Shown here in pieces: positions 47,468 through 62,100 of a DNA stretch of 64,000 nucleotides. The translations under genes and the position numbers were made by a program. The stretch covers positions 6,247,001 to 6,311,000 of the forward strand of contig CM061094.1 in the NCBI GenBank assembly GCA_030770545.1, given 5' to 3'. Positions within the stretch are counted from its first letter, which is position 1; every line of letters begins with the position of its first letter. The DNA is from Macropodus opercularis (taxonomy: Eukaryota > Chordata > Actinopteri > Anabantiformes > Osphronemidae). Below the pieces are notes generated by a model. That model made no database searches. It was not told the origin of the DNA and worked only from the letters and a program-made list of their open reading frames with translations.

Positions 47468-50400
47468 CTGTGCGGCGAGGGGGAAGAAAACCAATCAGTG
47501 CTCCGAGCACAAGAGCGAGACGTCAGAGGGAGCCGCTACGCTCTGCCACTAATTCGGACTGACAGGCTTGGAATGAGGAAAACCCACAAAGGTTATCATT
47601 CATCTTATCATTCATTTCAACATGGAGAAGTTCTATGTACATGTAATTGAATCGGCTGTTGCGTTAAAGCAGTAGGTGAAATTGGAAGAACTGGCTTAAG
47701 AAGATGTTTCTTTATCTTTTACATGAGGGTAAGATTATGTTCAAAATGATAAAATTAGAGGCAGAAGAATAATCCAAAACATCCATAAACACACCTACAT
47801 CCGCTGCTCCTCTCTCTCTCCTTTTATATTTCCTTTCTCCTGGGTTTTTGCGCTAACCGTGTTTATGCCGCATTTCTCTGCAGCTTTGCACCAATTTACA
47901 AGAACTGCATCAGCGCGGACGAAGGTCAGCACACTGACGAGGAAGGAGGAGAGGTGGATGCACAGCGTAGGGAAAGATACTCACGGCGATAGTTACTACT
48001 GTCCGGTCAGCAAAAGCGGTCATCACCACTTTCTGCAGGATGCTCTCCTGTGGGGGATAGAGACAGGGGGGAGGTGGGGGGAGGTGAGGTGAGGCTCCGG
48101 TACAAGCAACTCCTGTACGTGTAATGTTAACAGAGAACCGAGACGGTGTAAGATATTAGGGGAAATTCAGAAAATAAGCCACTTGACTACCCCCCTACTG
48201 CCTGTGATTAAAAACTGTGTTTCCTCAAGGGCAGTGCTGCAACATTATTGTAGCTGGAAATGCTCTTTGTGACTGGCCATACAGGAGGGGTCTTAAGTAA
48301 GATACAGCCGTTCGTCCAGACATACTCCCCCCAGGCTTTTACTGCACTGAGTAGTTTCCTTCTATTTCAGCCTTTTTCTTTTCTGCTGCCTGCGTTCATG
48401 CCGCCTCCTCCTCCACTCCCGGTTTATTTTTATCCTCCCCTTATGTACTGAAAAACAACTGGAGGAGGATGTTTCTCTTGTCGTCCCATTGTCCTTGGTA
48501 ACCAGGGCTATAGATCCCGCCTCGCGTCACCTTCACCTTTCACTTTCACGTCCTGCGTGCGCACGCTGCCCGCATTCATCACCAGCCTTCACTAACCACC
48601 TTAACGATGTCCTGTGCGTACCACACACTGACCGTTGCCATGTCGATGGACGCAGTGGCTTCGTCCATGATGAGGATGCTGCTCTTCCTGACGAAGGCTC
48701 TGGCCAGACAGAACAGTTGTCTTTGGCCCTGACTGAAGTTTTCTCCTCCCTCTGTCACCATGGCATCTAAACGGGAAAAAAAATGTACGCTTTAATTTAT
48801 TTAACTTGATAAATAGAGTCACATGGCCAATATTCCGATTTATGTAAATTCATATGCAGCAGGAATGCACAACATCACAGAGACTTCATGCTACGAGAAG
48901 CCAAGGGTAATCAGCCATTAACTCTTGGCTTGTAGATCAATAATGCATTGATTTTCTTCAGTAATTTAACTTTCAGTGCACGTTATAAATATTCTAGTTT
49001 ATTTCTCATGTTCGAAATAATTACACTTTTACAAAAGGTTTATCTAGTCTGCATCTATATAAACAAACACACATCAGCCATCAGACTCGCATGGATCATG
49101 CTCAATGTGTCATCACCGTGGTGTTAGGTTTTTATTGTTATGACCTATTTTTCACTGTAATCTGAACCGAAACGTAACTCGTCATTAGAGTTATTAAAAG
49201 CTATGATATTTCCTTCTCAAATGTAGTAAAGTCTGAGTATGAAGTAGCATAAAGCAGAAAACTCAACAGTTCTAGACTTAAATAAAACGTACTGACGTCG
49301 GCAAGGTTTCGGTTTTATTTCATGACTTCATTACCACTAACAGCAACGTTACTGCAGCAGCGGACTCTGCATTAACTCTGCGCTGTCACTTAAATGAAAA
49401 GTAAATGGCTAAATTAATTGGCCATCACCCCGGGGTCACAGATCAATATCTCATTGAACATGTGGCTCTGCTCAACATGAACTAAAGCTGGAAGTGCACA
49501 TTCGTCAGTGTCACACAAGTGAAAGCAGGTTTTTGTGTCTTTTGTATGGACTGACGTAGAAATTTACCACCTGACACGAGCAAGAGACAAAAAGAACCGA
49601 GCGACGAAAGTCAGAATAAAGGGGAGGGGGCGGGGGAGGCGGTACCCAGCATTCATAGTGTCTGTAGGTTAAGGCTGCTCAAAGGCTCGCGGCTAACACC
49701 TGATCTGCTGCAGTCTGCAGCTGTTCGCTCTGCGGTGCGAAAAGAACCACGGCCTGACGTGAGCTCAGAGTAACGGAGCAGCTACACACATTATAGCGCT
49801 CCGACCCGCATCTGAAACATTAATGCTCATGTATTCTGATACAGCAGCTTGATCTTGGACACAGCCGAGCGTCGTGACAAGAAGCGGAGGAGAGATCCCA
49901 GAAAATGAATGATTCCATTTGTTGTTCAGGTAATTAACATTTACACTGAGATGTTTGTTGCTTTTAATAAAATAAATAAACATTTAAGATTCTAAAGCAC
50001 CATGATGCTTAAACTGCAGCTGACTGCTAAGCCAAGATGTCACCACACCAACATCTCACTCCACCACAGAAAGATGTGCAAATACACACATGGAACCAAA
50101 CACAGACGGTCTCACCCAGGCCTCCTGGCAGAGATTTAACAACAGGCTTCAGCTGAGCAATCTCCAGAGCTTCCCACAGCATCTCGTCCGTGGCCTTCAT
50201 CTCTGGGTCCAGGTTGAAACTGTGCACACACAATAACAATCAGCAAATTATTTACTCACTAATCTTGTTCTTTTACCATTTTTTTTCTATCACGACAAAG
50301 TGTACAAGGTGACAGTTCAAACCATCATCTCCATCGTGACAAAGATGTCTAAAAATAACCCTCTTCACTGAAGTTTTCAGAGGAATGTCCCCTTATCGAC

Positions 50401-53400
50401 AAACCCTCAGCTCCAAACGCTCCAGATGAGTGTCTCTGAGTGTCACAGTTCGCCAACTGCTCCCTCTCCATCCAATAAAACATTTTTAGTCCTATCAGCG
50501 CTATCGTCAAACCTAAACTGCTATAAAAACGTTGTTCTACTGGTTAAACTGATGGCGAAGTGGTATTAAAGGTACCGGATGGTGCCGCTGAACAGGAAGG
50601 GGTCTTGGAGGATGATGGACAGGCGAGACCTGAGGGTCTGCAGAGGCAGCTTGGCGATGTCGATGTTGTCAATCACAATCCTCCCTGGACAAAACAAAAC
50701 AAAGCAAGTCTATATTACATTAACTCAAAGTCTTGCTATTGCTACATTTAGAAACATTTAATGTTTACCCTCAAACATGTCCACCATGCGGAAGAAGGCC
50801 AAGGAGAAAGAGGACTTTCCGCTGCCGGTCCTGCCACAGATCCCGACCTGAAATCCAACAAGTCTAAGTCATCTTTATCTCGAACGTTCTTTCCATCGGC
50901 CGATAAAAGTCGTGAATCCGTGCCCTCCTCCCTGCTTTCTCCGTCCTTGTTCCTGTGTGTTTTACCTTCTCTCCGGGGCTGACGTGCGCGTTGACATTTT
51001 TAAGCACGGGCTTCAGTGAGGCGTCGTACCGGACACTCAGATTCTGGATCTTGATCTCTCCCTGCCGGGGCCAGCCGTCAGGGACCTGAGACACAGCTGA
51101 TCACAAACGCGACACGTCACAGTCGTTTAGCCTTTACTTTCCTGCCCCTGACGAAAGGATGGTGGATGACGTTAAAGAGAAAGAGGCACAAGCAAGTAAA
51201 CATGCATGTAAGGTAGATTATTCAGGGATCTAAAGGCATTAACTCATGTAAAAACAGCTGAACTAGGATAAAGATACGTTACTTGTGAGCATTATGATAC
51301 GCTTCATGAGCTGACAATGATGGATGGGCTCTCTTTAAACGTCGCCTTCTGTGAGGGAAGAAAACCCCCAAAACCTCCCCTCTGAGAAGAAAGCAGCTGT
51401 GATTTGATCAGCAGCTTCTAAATTAATGTCAAGTGAAAGTGTTTGGCTGCACTCACTGAGCAGTCCCTCATAATTCTCTGGTTCGGTTTTGAGCAGGCTG
51501 TTAATCCTCTTCACTGAGCCAAGCTGTACCTCCATGTCTGCCAGGTTGCGCACCATCCAGTTCATGTAGTTTGACACCTGATACAGAGGTGGGGGAGGGA
51601 GGGAGAGAGGGGGAGAGAGAGGTGGCGAGACGGGTAAATGTCACGCTTCTCTCAGGCTGCACACGGCGGTCGAGTTACAGGGTGAGAGAGACGTGAATCT
51701 ACCATTTACAGTTCAAAATTATTAACTCTCACGAGACCAAAAACAACAATCACAACACATAAACAAAAGTAACACAGTGTTTTAAAACTCCATAATATTT
51801 TGTGCTTACTGCTGCAAAAACGACAAAGAGAGAAAACGTGAAAAATGAGCCACTGACGGATCAGGATCTCACAACACACACACACAGTCTCACCATGAGC
51901 GCGTACGTCAGGCCGAGCCCCACCAGGCCCGTGGACAGCTGGTTGTTCAGAGAGTTAGTGATGGAGGCGACAGCTGCCACCAGCACCACACATGCGCCGA
52001 TATACTCCTGCACAGAGACATCATCACAGCGCTGAATAATTCAGCTACGTTTCGTAAAACATGAGGAGAGCTGCTATTATCAGGCTCCCTGTCAACACCT
52101 GTGACACATGGATCCATAAACATCTCAGAGTTACCGTGAATGTGCATGAGCTGTGAGCATCATGGGGTCGATCCACGAAACATCACATTACAGCTGCAGT
52201 TCATGTTCTAATGCTAATGCCGGGCTGCAAATGTCCCGGTTTTTTTTTTGGAGGATCTTTTTTTCGAGTCGTCATTACCATGCGGACCTCCAGCCAGCGA
52301 TTGGCCGCCGTGAGGAAGAGCGAGGCGATGTTGTTGGCGTCGGTGAACTGCAGTAACCTCTGTCTGAACCTGGGCTCGTATCTGCCAATGGAAAGCACCG
52401 CTTCATCACACGACAGCCTAAGATCCAATTTACATTCTTCTCAGATATAATTATATGGATAAAATATGCTTAAAACTGATCCAGTAGAGAAAAACATGCT
52501 ATACGTACAAACACAGACTTTTTTGCCCGCAGATATTAGACTTTATACGATTTTTCTTTCATTTTTAATTAAAAGTATGCATATTAGCAGCAGCTCATTG
52601 TAACCCCCAGACTACAAAGCGTTTATATGCGCCAGGAACTGTAAACGGCTGCTGTACCTGAGGGCTCTGATAGTGGTGAGACCTTCCACTGTCTCAGAGA
52701 AGTGGGAGAGTAAAGGGAGCTGGGTGCTGTCCTCCAGCTGCTGCAGGTCCCTGACAGGCGACACAGTAAAGAGAGAGCAAGAGTAACTGAACTGGGACAG
52801 GTGAGGACGGAAAAGCACGGACTGAGGTGAAACAGTTATGGGAAATAAATGTAAAAAGGTAAATATTCACTTTTTAGACTCTTCTCTGAATTATTTCATC
52901 AAAATCTATTTGCATCAAAGTCTCCATTCAGGTTTAAACAACGTTTAACAAATGTAGAAAAAAAACGCAAATATATGTAAATATATAATTTGCCATTTCT
53001 CCTTATGAGAAATCCTCAATTTTATTTATTTTTTATTTATTTAACTTTAACTGCTGAGTCATAAGATCTAGAGTCTGAGCCTTTAGATCAGCATCCAAAA
53101 TTCAAACTCTTCCTCGGGATGATAAAATCCCACAAGGTGAGAGGACGCAGTCAGTGGTACAGCTACGGAGCTGATTACATCTGTTATGTCGGCCCCGTGC
53201 TGTCAGACTCACCTGGAGGCCACCCGGAAATACTTCTGAATGAAGTAGCAGATGATGGCCAGCGGCAGGAGGGCGATGAGGAAGACAGGGGTCACGTAGG
53301 AGATGACGCCCAGGGCTGACACGCACAGCAGGGTGGAGCGCGTGAGGCACTCCAGAGTGGTGGGGATGTGCTGGTCGATCGTGTTGGTGTCCGTGGAAAA

Positions 53401-54654
53401 GCGGTTGAGGATGCTGCCGAGCGGCGTCGTCTCAAACAGCCTGAGGGACGCGGGGGGAGAAAAAAGGGAAGTCAGTTGTGCTCATCATCTCCACTGTTAC
53501 ACGGACAAACACTATGAAATGTGCATGATTCATATTTTGTCTTTTTGAATGCTTCATACTTTATAATGTCAGTTTAGTAATCCTACTCTTTATGTCTGCG
53601 TACAGTAAGACGCTCAGACACGTGGCGCAGTCAGCTGGTTTAAATTCTTCCATGTGAATTATGTGTTTATTCAGTCGTGCGTCTCTTCATAAACATGATG
53701 TGTGTCGGGTTCTGTGTGAGGAAAGCAGATGGTGCTCAGAGTAATGGGGTGAAAAAAGGTGCTTTTAACTGTGTTTCCTCTTTAACTGATCTGCCTTCAA
53801 AGACACACACACACACACACACACACTCGGAGGCAGAGCTGCCACCGACGCACTGAGCCCCGGTACCTCATGGGGGCCAGTATGATCTTGTTGAGCAGGT
53901 CGTGGTGCAGCTCCTTGGCCACTCTGAGGCCGGTCCACTCCACAGCCACGGAGGTGGCCAGACACAGGACGATGCCCAGGCAGCACAGCACGCTGAAGAT
54001 GGACAGGTACCATGTGTGACTGAAGCCACAGTCCTGTGAAGCGAGGCTTGGGGTTATTAAAACGTGGCGGAGGCGTTCCTGACGCTCTGTTTGCCTGTAC
54101 TGCAATTTTAAGCATAATTACACACAGGCTGGTTAAAAATTAGCAGGCAACACAGTGAAGCTGTCAAACACAGGCTGAGCATCTTTATTTCCTGCGTTTC
54201 CTGAGTCTGCACCAAGTTTGTGTCTAAAAGTTTGTCCAGTTTAATTTAACTTGTCTAGTTTTATATTTCAGAATAAAAATAATTCATGTTTTTTTTCCAA
54301 AAACGTCATTTACATCAAGGAAACAAGTCTGTTGAGCTGTTGTTAGTGTGTGGTACTAGGTACTGGACGTCTAAGTGTCGCCCTGCGGATTAGCCCACAC
54401 AGCAGCACAGATTAGATAAGCGCCGAGCCAAACACATTGTCCTCGGCTTTTAAGTGGCTGTTCATCCACATCTGTGTTTGCGTGTTTGTCGCTGTGAGGC
54501 AACACCAAAGAAAGACGCAAGTGAGCAACAAACAAGGCAACTGCCACAGGAGGACACAGCGATCTTTAAACTGCTGCTGTCATCCACAGCTGAATCCGAC
54601 TTTAGCCTTCACATGACTGTGTGAAACATGATCTGGCGTTTACCTCGCAGGGCA

Positions 54655-54690
<36 letters not shown>

Positions 54691-57600
54691 GGCCTTATTG
54701 CATTACGATGCAGGGGAAACCTTAGCAATAAAAACCGAGCTTAAAGTGAAAAACGTTTGCGTTTTCAAACGTGGGGCGACAAATTGTTTCTCACTCGCTC
54801 ATTCACTTGAATCTGGATGTACAGTAAATGAGGCTAAAGGTTCATTCCACCTGATGGCTTTCCACTTAGGGGCCACACGTTCTATGGACTAACAACAAGC
54901 CGGTCTTCAAACGCGTGTGCATTGTGACACACAGTAGCTGTTGGATGCTGTGTGTGTGCCTGTGGTAGAGTTACGCGACTTCACATTGACCCATTCCCCT
55001 CCTATCAGACGCAGCTATTATTAACTGATTAGCAGCTTTGTTTAAAATAGCAACTACAGATTTATTTAGAATGATCTAATTTGTAGATTTTTATTATACC
55101 ATTTTTGATGAATCATTTCATTTGGGAACATTTGAGTTTCATATTCTGAAGAAGCTACCTGGATGGGCGGTGAAACGTTTGTATGAAAAAAGTCCAGTTG
55201 CTATGACTCAACTTTCAGAAATATTCTAAACAAAATTGTAAAAGTCAGAGACACTAAGTTTAAGTGTATTGACAAACATTTTCTTCTGAACTGTTCCAGT
55301 CACGTCAGATTTACCCTTTGGTTGACTTGAGGGGTTTTCATTCGCAGGAGTGAAATCACTGCCAAAGACAGGGACTAAATCCTCACAAGCTGCATCTCTA
55401 CAACTTCAGAATGCTTTGCCTGAGCCAGAGGGAGTCGAGCCGAAGAGACACGCAGACAAATAAAATCCCCTTTTTAAAAGCAGCCTTCGCAGTCTCACCT
55501 GAACCAGGGTGCAGTTTCGCGCTGCAGCCGCGATGACGTGCGACGTCCAGTACGCCAGCCAGTAGTCGATGGCGACCATGAGGGAGTGTTTGAGGAGCTG
55601 AGACAGGAGGAGCAGGTTGAGCAGCAGCAGTCCGGCGGAGGACAGGTAGGTTCCGCAGGAGCGCCAGGGGATGGTGGCTCGCTGACGCATCACCTGCGAG
55701 AGATTGTCGTCTTCGTCGCTCTCCAGAGATTCCTCTGGCATCAAGACAAGCACGAGGGTTTGTTGACTCAATCATTTAGTCTGGGAAGGAATTCTTGCTT
55801 TTTGTCATTGGACAACAACACAACTCTCTCTAATATTACGTCTTACTTTTTCCTTACTTCATAATTTCTGACGTGATCTACCCCCCCCCCCCAACAGGAC
55901 AAAACAGGACAGAGGCGAGAGAAATAACAAGAGGAGAGGAGAACCCACAGAGAAACTACACTATGCATTTGCTACAACACCAAGCAGAGGCTCATTCCCA
56001 CGTTTTTCAGGGGGCAACACAGCAGCCACGACACAGAGCGCAGGGGTGAAGAGCGGACGTCAAAGGAGCTTCCACGTCCTCCCCGCCCCCGCTTTAAATA
56101 GACCACATCATATCATGCAACAGGCTGCATGGGAGGTTGATACAAGCCGGAGGCAGAGAGGAAGCAGGAGGGCACACACACACCCACACACACCCACACA
56201 CTACTGCTACCACCATCCACAGTCATGCTGGCGTAGAGCAGGTCTTCACGAGCAGAAGTGAAAGATGAGAGAAAGACGTGATGATGAGACTGTAAGATGG
56301 TGGGAGAAGCTCGTCACAATGGCACAGACACGTTTGCTTTTCTTTTTGCTCCAAACCATGCTTTCCGGCCACACCTGCTCGATCGAATATGAGGGCAGCA
56401 CCTGGTACTGCGGGGATCCAGCCCGGAGGGCCACCAGCACACGGAAGACAACACAGAAAACAAATAAGGTGGACAGCCACTGCACTTTAGCACCTTCCAC
56501 TGACGTTTGCACATTCAGTAGTGGAGACGAGCACGTAAAGAGTCAGATTGTTTGGTCACAGCAGGAGGCCAAGTCATATCTGGTTGCTGCGAAACTCTAA
56601 AGAGAAGCCAAGACACGAGATGCCGAAACCAGGGAAAACAGCAAAGTCTGGATTATTCAACACCAACACAATGTTTGCATTGCATTGTTATGTAAATAAA
56701 AAAAACATAAACAACATAAATAAATTAAAGACCAAGGGACAATAATGAAATACAGGGAATTTGGAGTCATTCAAACGTCTGCAAACGTTGGACAGGGTGT
56801 AAACATTAAAATAAGCTGATGAGCTTAAGCTTTAATGTAACGGGTGCTGCTGCTCAGCAAATACACACAGCAAAAAGGAAAATCAGTCGGCTTCTACGTC
56901 ATTACCAGCAAACAGACTGAAACCAGTGCGCGTCATCAGGCTTCCCTGCGACCTCTCACCTTCCTCGTCCTCCTCGGTCCGGACGGCCTCTCTGGAGTAC
57001 ATGGCCCTACGCAGGGTGTTCCGCTCCATGTCTGTCATACTCGCTGCCACCGTCTCCTGGAGGACGAGATGTGAAGAATTAGTTCTGCTCAAAAAAACCA
57101 ACAACAAATCCCTGCAGCGGCGCCAAACAAACCCTTTACTCCATCACCATTAGCTTTAAGCATGAATCACCTTTTCAAACTCCTGGTCCTGTCTGTTCAT
57201 CAGGGTTTTCCACTGCTCGAACAGTTCGGGCTCAGAATTCTGGATGTCCTTCAGAGTCCCTTCAGTGTGGATGGTGCCATCTTTCATGGCAATAATCTGA
57301 CAATGCACACAGACACACACACAACCAAGCAAATGGAATAAATGCAGGCTGAGAAATCAGTCTTTACGCTCTCTAGGGCGTTTCTGATACAAACTGTCTG
57401 CAGACGCTGTGTTTACTTCGTTATTATTACTGTTAAAGACCTGAACGCGCGTCTGTCCTTCTCACCCAGTCTGCGTGTAGCAGATACTGAAGTTTGTGTG
57501 TGACCAGCACCACCGTCCTCTTCTCTTCTCTCAGGAGCTTCAGGATGCCGTCCTGCATCAGATGGTCGCTCAGGTGGATGTCCAGGGCAGAGAAAGGGTC

Positions 57601-59044
57601 GTCCTGAACAACACAGCACGGACAGACAGGGAGCAAGAGGAGACAGCTTCAAAACAAAAGTCTGGTTAGAGCTGGTTGAACATTACAGCACATAATAGAA
57701 GACTCATTATTTTTAAAATATAGAGAAACTATTCATCAATAGCTCTTACGTTAATTGATATTATTATAAGATGTAATCATATAAAGTGCATATAAATGTA
57801 TCCTGCCCATTGAAAGCTGCATTTAGCTTCTCAGCCCTGCAGCTGGGCTTAAGTGAGCGCGTTGCTATTTTAGTCACGTAGGAAGGCATCAGAAATAGAA
57901 TCACAGCAGAGTGTTCAGGTAGAGCTTCAGAAACACTTTCACAGTGAAAACAGACTTGTCTGCTCACGAGGTTAATCAAAGGTGCAACCCACTAAGTAAA
58001 GACTTGGAGACAGTGATTGTGATTTGTGTGCAGACTCACCAGAAAGACCACGTTGGTCTGCTGGTACAAGGCTCTGGCCACGCTGATTCGCTGTTTCTGT
58101 CCACCTGACAGGATGATGCCCTGCACCACAGGACAGGTGTGTGTGAGGAAAACGTTAGCGCCTGGCTTCACCGCGAAGAAGGACGCGATTACAACACGCC
58201 GATAAGAGTAACAAAAGGAGATCAAGGTTTGTTTCCTGAATTACTGGTGCATGAAGAATTTCAGCGTGACAGTGCTCCAATGAGCACTGATGACAAATGA
58301 TAATGTAATGATGACAAATGATTCTGCAAGAACGTGAGCCACACGCAGATCCGGAAAAAAAAAATCAAAGAAAACTCATAAATTATACTGTGACACTGAC
58401 CCGCTCTCCGATCTCTGTCTGGTCTCCCTGCGGAAGGATGTCGATGTCAGGCTGAAGAGAACAGGCTTCGATGACAGCTTTGTATCTGGGGGGGGGGCAC
58501 ACAAACCAAGACAGAATAGAGATGGGGACACGGAGAAGCCAGAAGGAAATTAAAGGTCTGCTCATTATTACCCAGTTGGCTGATAGCGTTGGTAGTAAAT
58601 TCATCTGAATGACACTGGGGTGATGCAGGAAGCAAGAGGCTCCTGTGCTGCTCTGTTGCTATAGTAGATATTTTACTACAGCACATCAGGCCAGAGAGCA
58701 ACGAAATCTCCTGTTTAAGTCGTTGATCAGTATAATATAAAGATTAGGAATAAATAATAATAATAATGAAACTTGGTCTCTTTTTTCAAGCACATGATCG
58801 ACCATCTGGAGTTCAGTTCAAGAGGAGAAGGGCAGATGTGTAGAGACTGCGGACAGTGAGGATGGACACAAACATCTCTATTTTATAGAACATCTCCATG
58901 ACAACAAAGCACAGCGACCCATTAGGCATTTAATGAAGAGTCCATTAGACCCGTAAGAGCCTGCCCTCCCCCCCCGACACAAATACAAGACTGTAACCTT
59001 TCAGCAGGGCCGTTTATTGTGGAGATGAATATGTGAGCGAAAGG

Positions 59045-59109
<65 letters not shown>

Positions 59110-62100
59110 CTGATGATGCCCACGCAGGCAAATACAGCATCTGTTCCTGTAACAGTAGAGCACACAGCAACAGATCACAAACACACCTGTAGCGGAGATA
59201 AATACTGGTTCAGTGAGTCTAAGCGTTACAACAGTTTATTTGGGAAGAAGCCAACTGTGTTTTTATTTTACTGGACTCAAACTGTTGAGTTAATCAGGGA
59301 TCACTGCATCCGATTTACCAGTGTGGCCTCGGGGAGCAGAAAGGTTATTGGCTGTATTCTGGCTTAACAGCTAAGCCTCAGACCACATTGATCTCCGTTA
59401 TAATTAACAACGCCGCGTGTCCTTTAAAGGACAATGTCTTTAGAGACATGCCATAATACTGACCTAACCAGCTGCAGCTCCCTGAGACTCATCATCTCAT
59501 CGTTTTCAAGTCATTCCATTCACACGTTACCTTGATTTTATCATTGGCATTTCAAAGGTGATGTTCTCCACCACGCTGGTGTTCAACAGCCAGGGCTTCT
59601 GGGAAGCGTAGGCCACAGAGTCTCTCTTCCTACCAGAGATGCACAACAAATACGTAGGCGTCACACAAACATGGAAATGTTCAGGAGTTTCTCGCTGGGG
59701 GATAATTTTCAAGAAATATCAAACCTCTTGACCTTGGGGACGTTTAAGTGTCTTAAAGCTGCTAATGCATGATAATCATTCCAGTCCAGTAACAACTGGT
59801 TCAGGGTCACTGATTTTTAAATAAGGGTGAAAACAGCTGTGGTGCCTGCTGATGATGGTGATGCGTTTCCATGGAGACCGCTTAGTGTGCAATGTGATGT
59901 TGTCAGGAATCACCTGATGTCTCCGTCACCTGCCGTGTCTTTGTCAGTGGGGCTGCAGAGAAAGTGTCGAAGACAAATCATTAAACGGGCACCAATGTTC
60001 ACCCAGGAATAAAGAGATTAGTGACACGAGCGCCGCTAACTTCAACCCGGTTCATGTAATGATTAACAAAAAACAAACACACACTAACCCATACACTCTT
60101 CCCTCCCTGTGGCCACGTTCAGCAGCCTAAACACAAACAGGCCAACCACTGCCCTACATCAGCACATCTGTCATTAGTCTATCATTAGTCCTCTCCTTCC
60201 TTGAGAATAGTCTCCACATCCAATTTTAAATTCCTAAAGTTGTGATATGGAAATCAACATCAAACACTTTGGACTCTTCAGTTCTCAGAGGCTCAGATTC
60301 CTCAGGCTGAGATTAGTGTGTCAACAGAGGGTGTGCGGCTGATTGGATGTTTGACCAAGACCTGTGAAGTGAGTAAGGCTGTTTGGAGTAAGTTTGTACA
60401 GGAGGTGTATAGACAGTCCATGCACACGTTATGTGCAAAATGTACAACCATCATCTGAATATCATGATCTGTTATTAGTTTAATTACATACTGTAATTAC
60501 CCTCCCTCTGAAAAAACAGATCATTTCATTTTTGAGTTTTATCTGCCGTCCTGTTACAATTTCCTGCATAAAATCTGAATTGCCTTTAATGGGTTTTATA
60601 ATTTCGTTACAGCTTTTTGGTCCTCTCCCTTCACAAGCTTGTGTTTTATAATATTTACAGATGCAACCATCAGTCTTCCATTATTTGCTACATTGTTTTT
60701 GATGGTTGTTGCCATGTTACATGTGTAAAACAACCTTGTTAGTGGGATGAGCTACAGTTTAATGTGGGCTTTATTCAATGTGCTGAACGACAACACACAG
60801 ACACTCCCAACAGTGAGCTATCATTAGACTCAAGCGTCTGGTTGGGCGGCCTCCGTGGCCTCAGTCACAGGGAGACGTGGATGCCTTGTCGTCTGTGTAT
60901 GTGCGCTGTACTTTAACAGTTACAAATAGAAGCAACAATTCACGCAGAGCATTATTTGCTCAAACTGTCAGCAGGGCTTTACTTGTACGGATTTATGGCG
61001 TCCGCTATTGTTTCTGCGCAACAGCTGAATCGGAAACAGAAACAGTTACACTACGTATGTCTGAGAATATTCCTGTAATCCAGGTTGGAAATGTTTTAGT
61101 CTTTTGGGATGAGTCTTCAGTTTGACATGATTCTCTAATGCAAAAATACATAATGGTCTTCACTCAGGTGTGCAGGCAAAACCTTTTCTTCTTCGTCTTT
61201 ATTCGCGGCAGCTTACCTTTCATCTCCCTCAGACTCCAGATGTGGCTGACTGAAACAAATAAAGGGTAGAAAAGTATTAGCAGGCGTCTGCTTTGCACAC
61301 GCTCAGTAGAAGCTCTGGTGTATTTTTAGTTTTGACATATTGACGCCTGTACAACTAGAGGCACTCGAGCTGTTTACAAAACAACAAAACCTACATTGTT
61401 GTTGTTTTGTTTGTTTTCAACAGGGATTCGAGTTGCGCAATTGCTAACGCCACACAGTCGAAGTATCCCTTCAGAAAATCGCTTCATCGCCACGTAACAC
61501 TTAGGAGACGCTGGAGCGTGGAGCAAATGAGCATGTGATTGTCTTCGTCCTGCAGCTAACATAAAAACAGGGTAATCACACCAGAGCAGCATCTCTGACG
61601 GAGGTTTATTTCCCCTTCAATCAACATCTACAGACCTGAGGACGTGTTCGAGCACAATCCATCAGCAGTGATGAGACAACCAAATCGAGCCACAGGAACA
61701 TCTCAGGCCTCCTGACAGTGAAACTGTAATGAGCTGTCTTTTAAAAAAGTGAAGGCACCTTAACAACGATAACACAAGGATGCTCAAAATTCTTCATCCT
61801 TTGTCAACAATCATTTCTTTCACTTGTCCCTTTTGGCTCAATGTCTGCAGCCAAGCACAACCTGCTGTACTTTACTGATCCTGTACAGTGAAGTGCTTTA
61901 TTTTTAACCTGGAGCTGAAGGTCAGCCTGTTGATGTGTTGCTTTCATTTCGGCAGGTTCAAGTCAGGACCTTCCAGTCTGGCTACGACTGCCCCGTTTTC
62001 ACGCTCTGGACCCTGCTCCACACACGACATTCAACAGCTCTGACACAGCACTGAGGCCAAGACACAAATAGTCACCCACTTCTGGGCAGAGGAATCCCAA

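Larger units (their letters stand above)
47468..50115 (-). other. abcc8: abcc8 introns around the last exons
   Basis: Three introns between the last exons (47468-47984, 48048-48632, 48767-50115). No further exon or RNA gene seen. The 1.35 kb intron is AT-rich and unremarkable. Confidence 0.7.
54034..55498 (-). other. abcc8: abcc8 intron with CA repeat and retroelement relic
   Basis: 1.46 kb intron holding a CA repeat (54655-54689) and a dispersed-repeat fragment near 55146-55222. No exon seen. Confidence 0.7.

Noticed and set aside
56223..56600. Overlapping open frames within an abcc8 intron
   Set aside because: Not similar to SUR1, and the flanking exons already join in frame without them.
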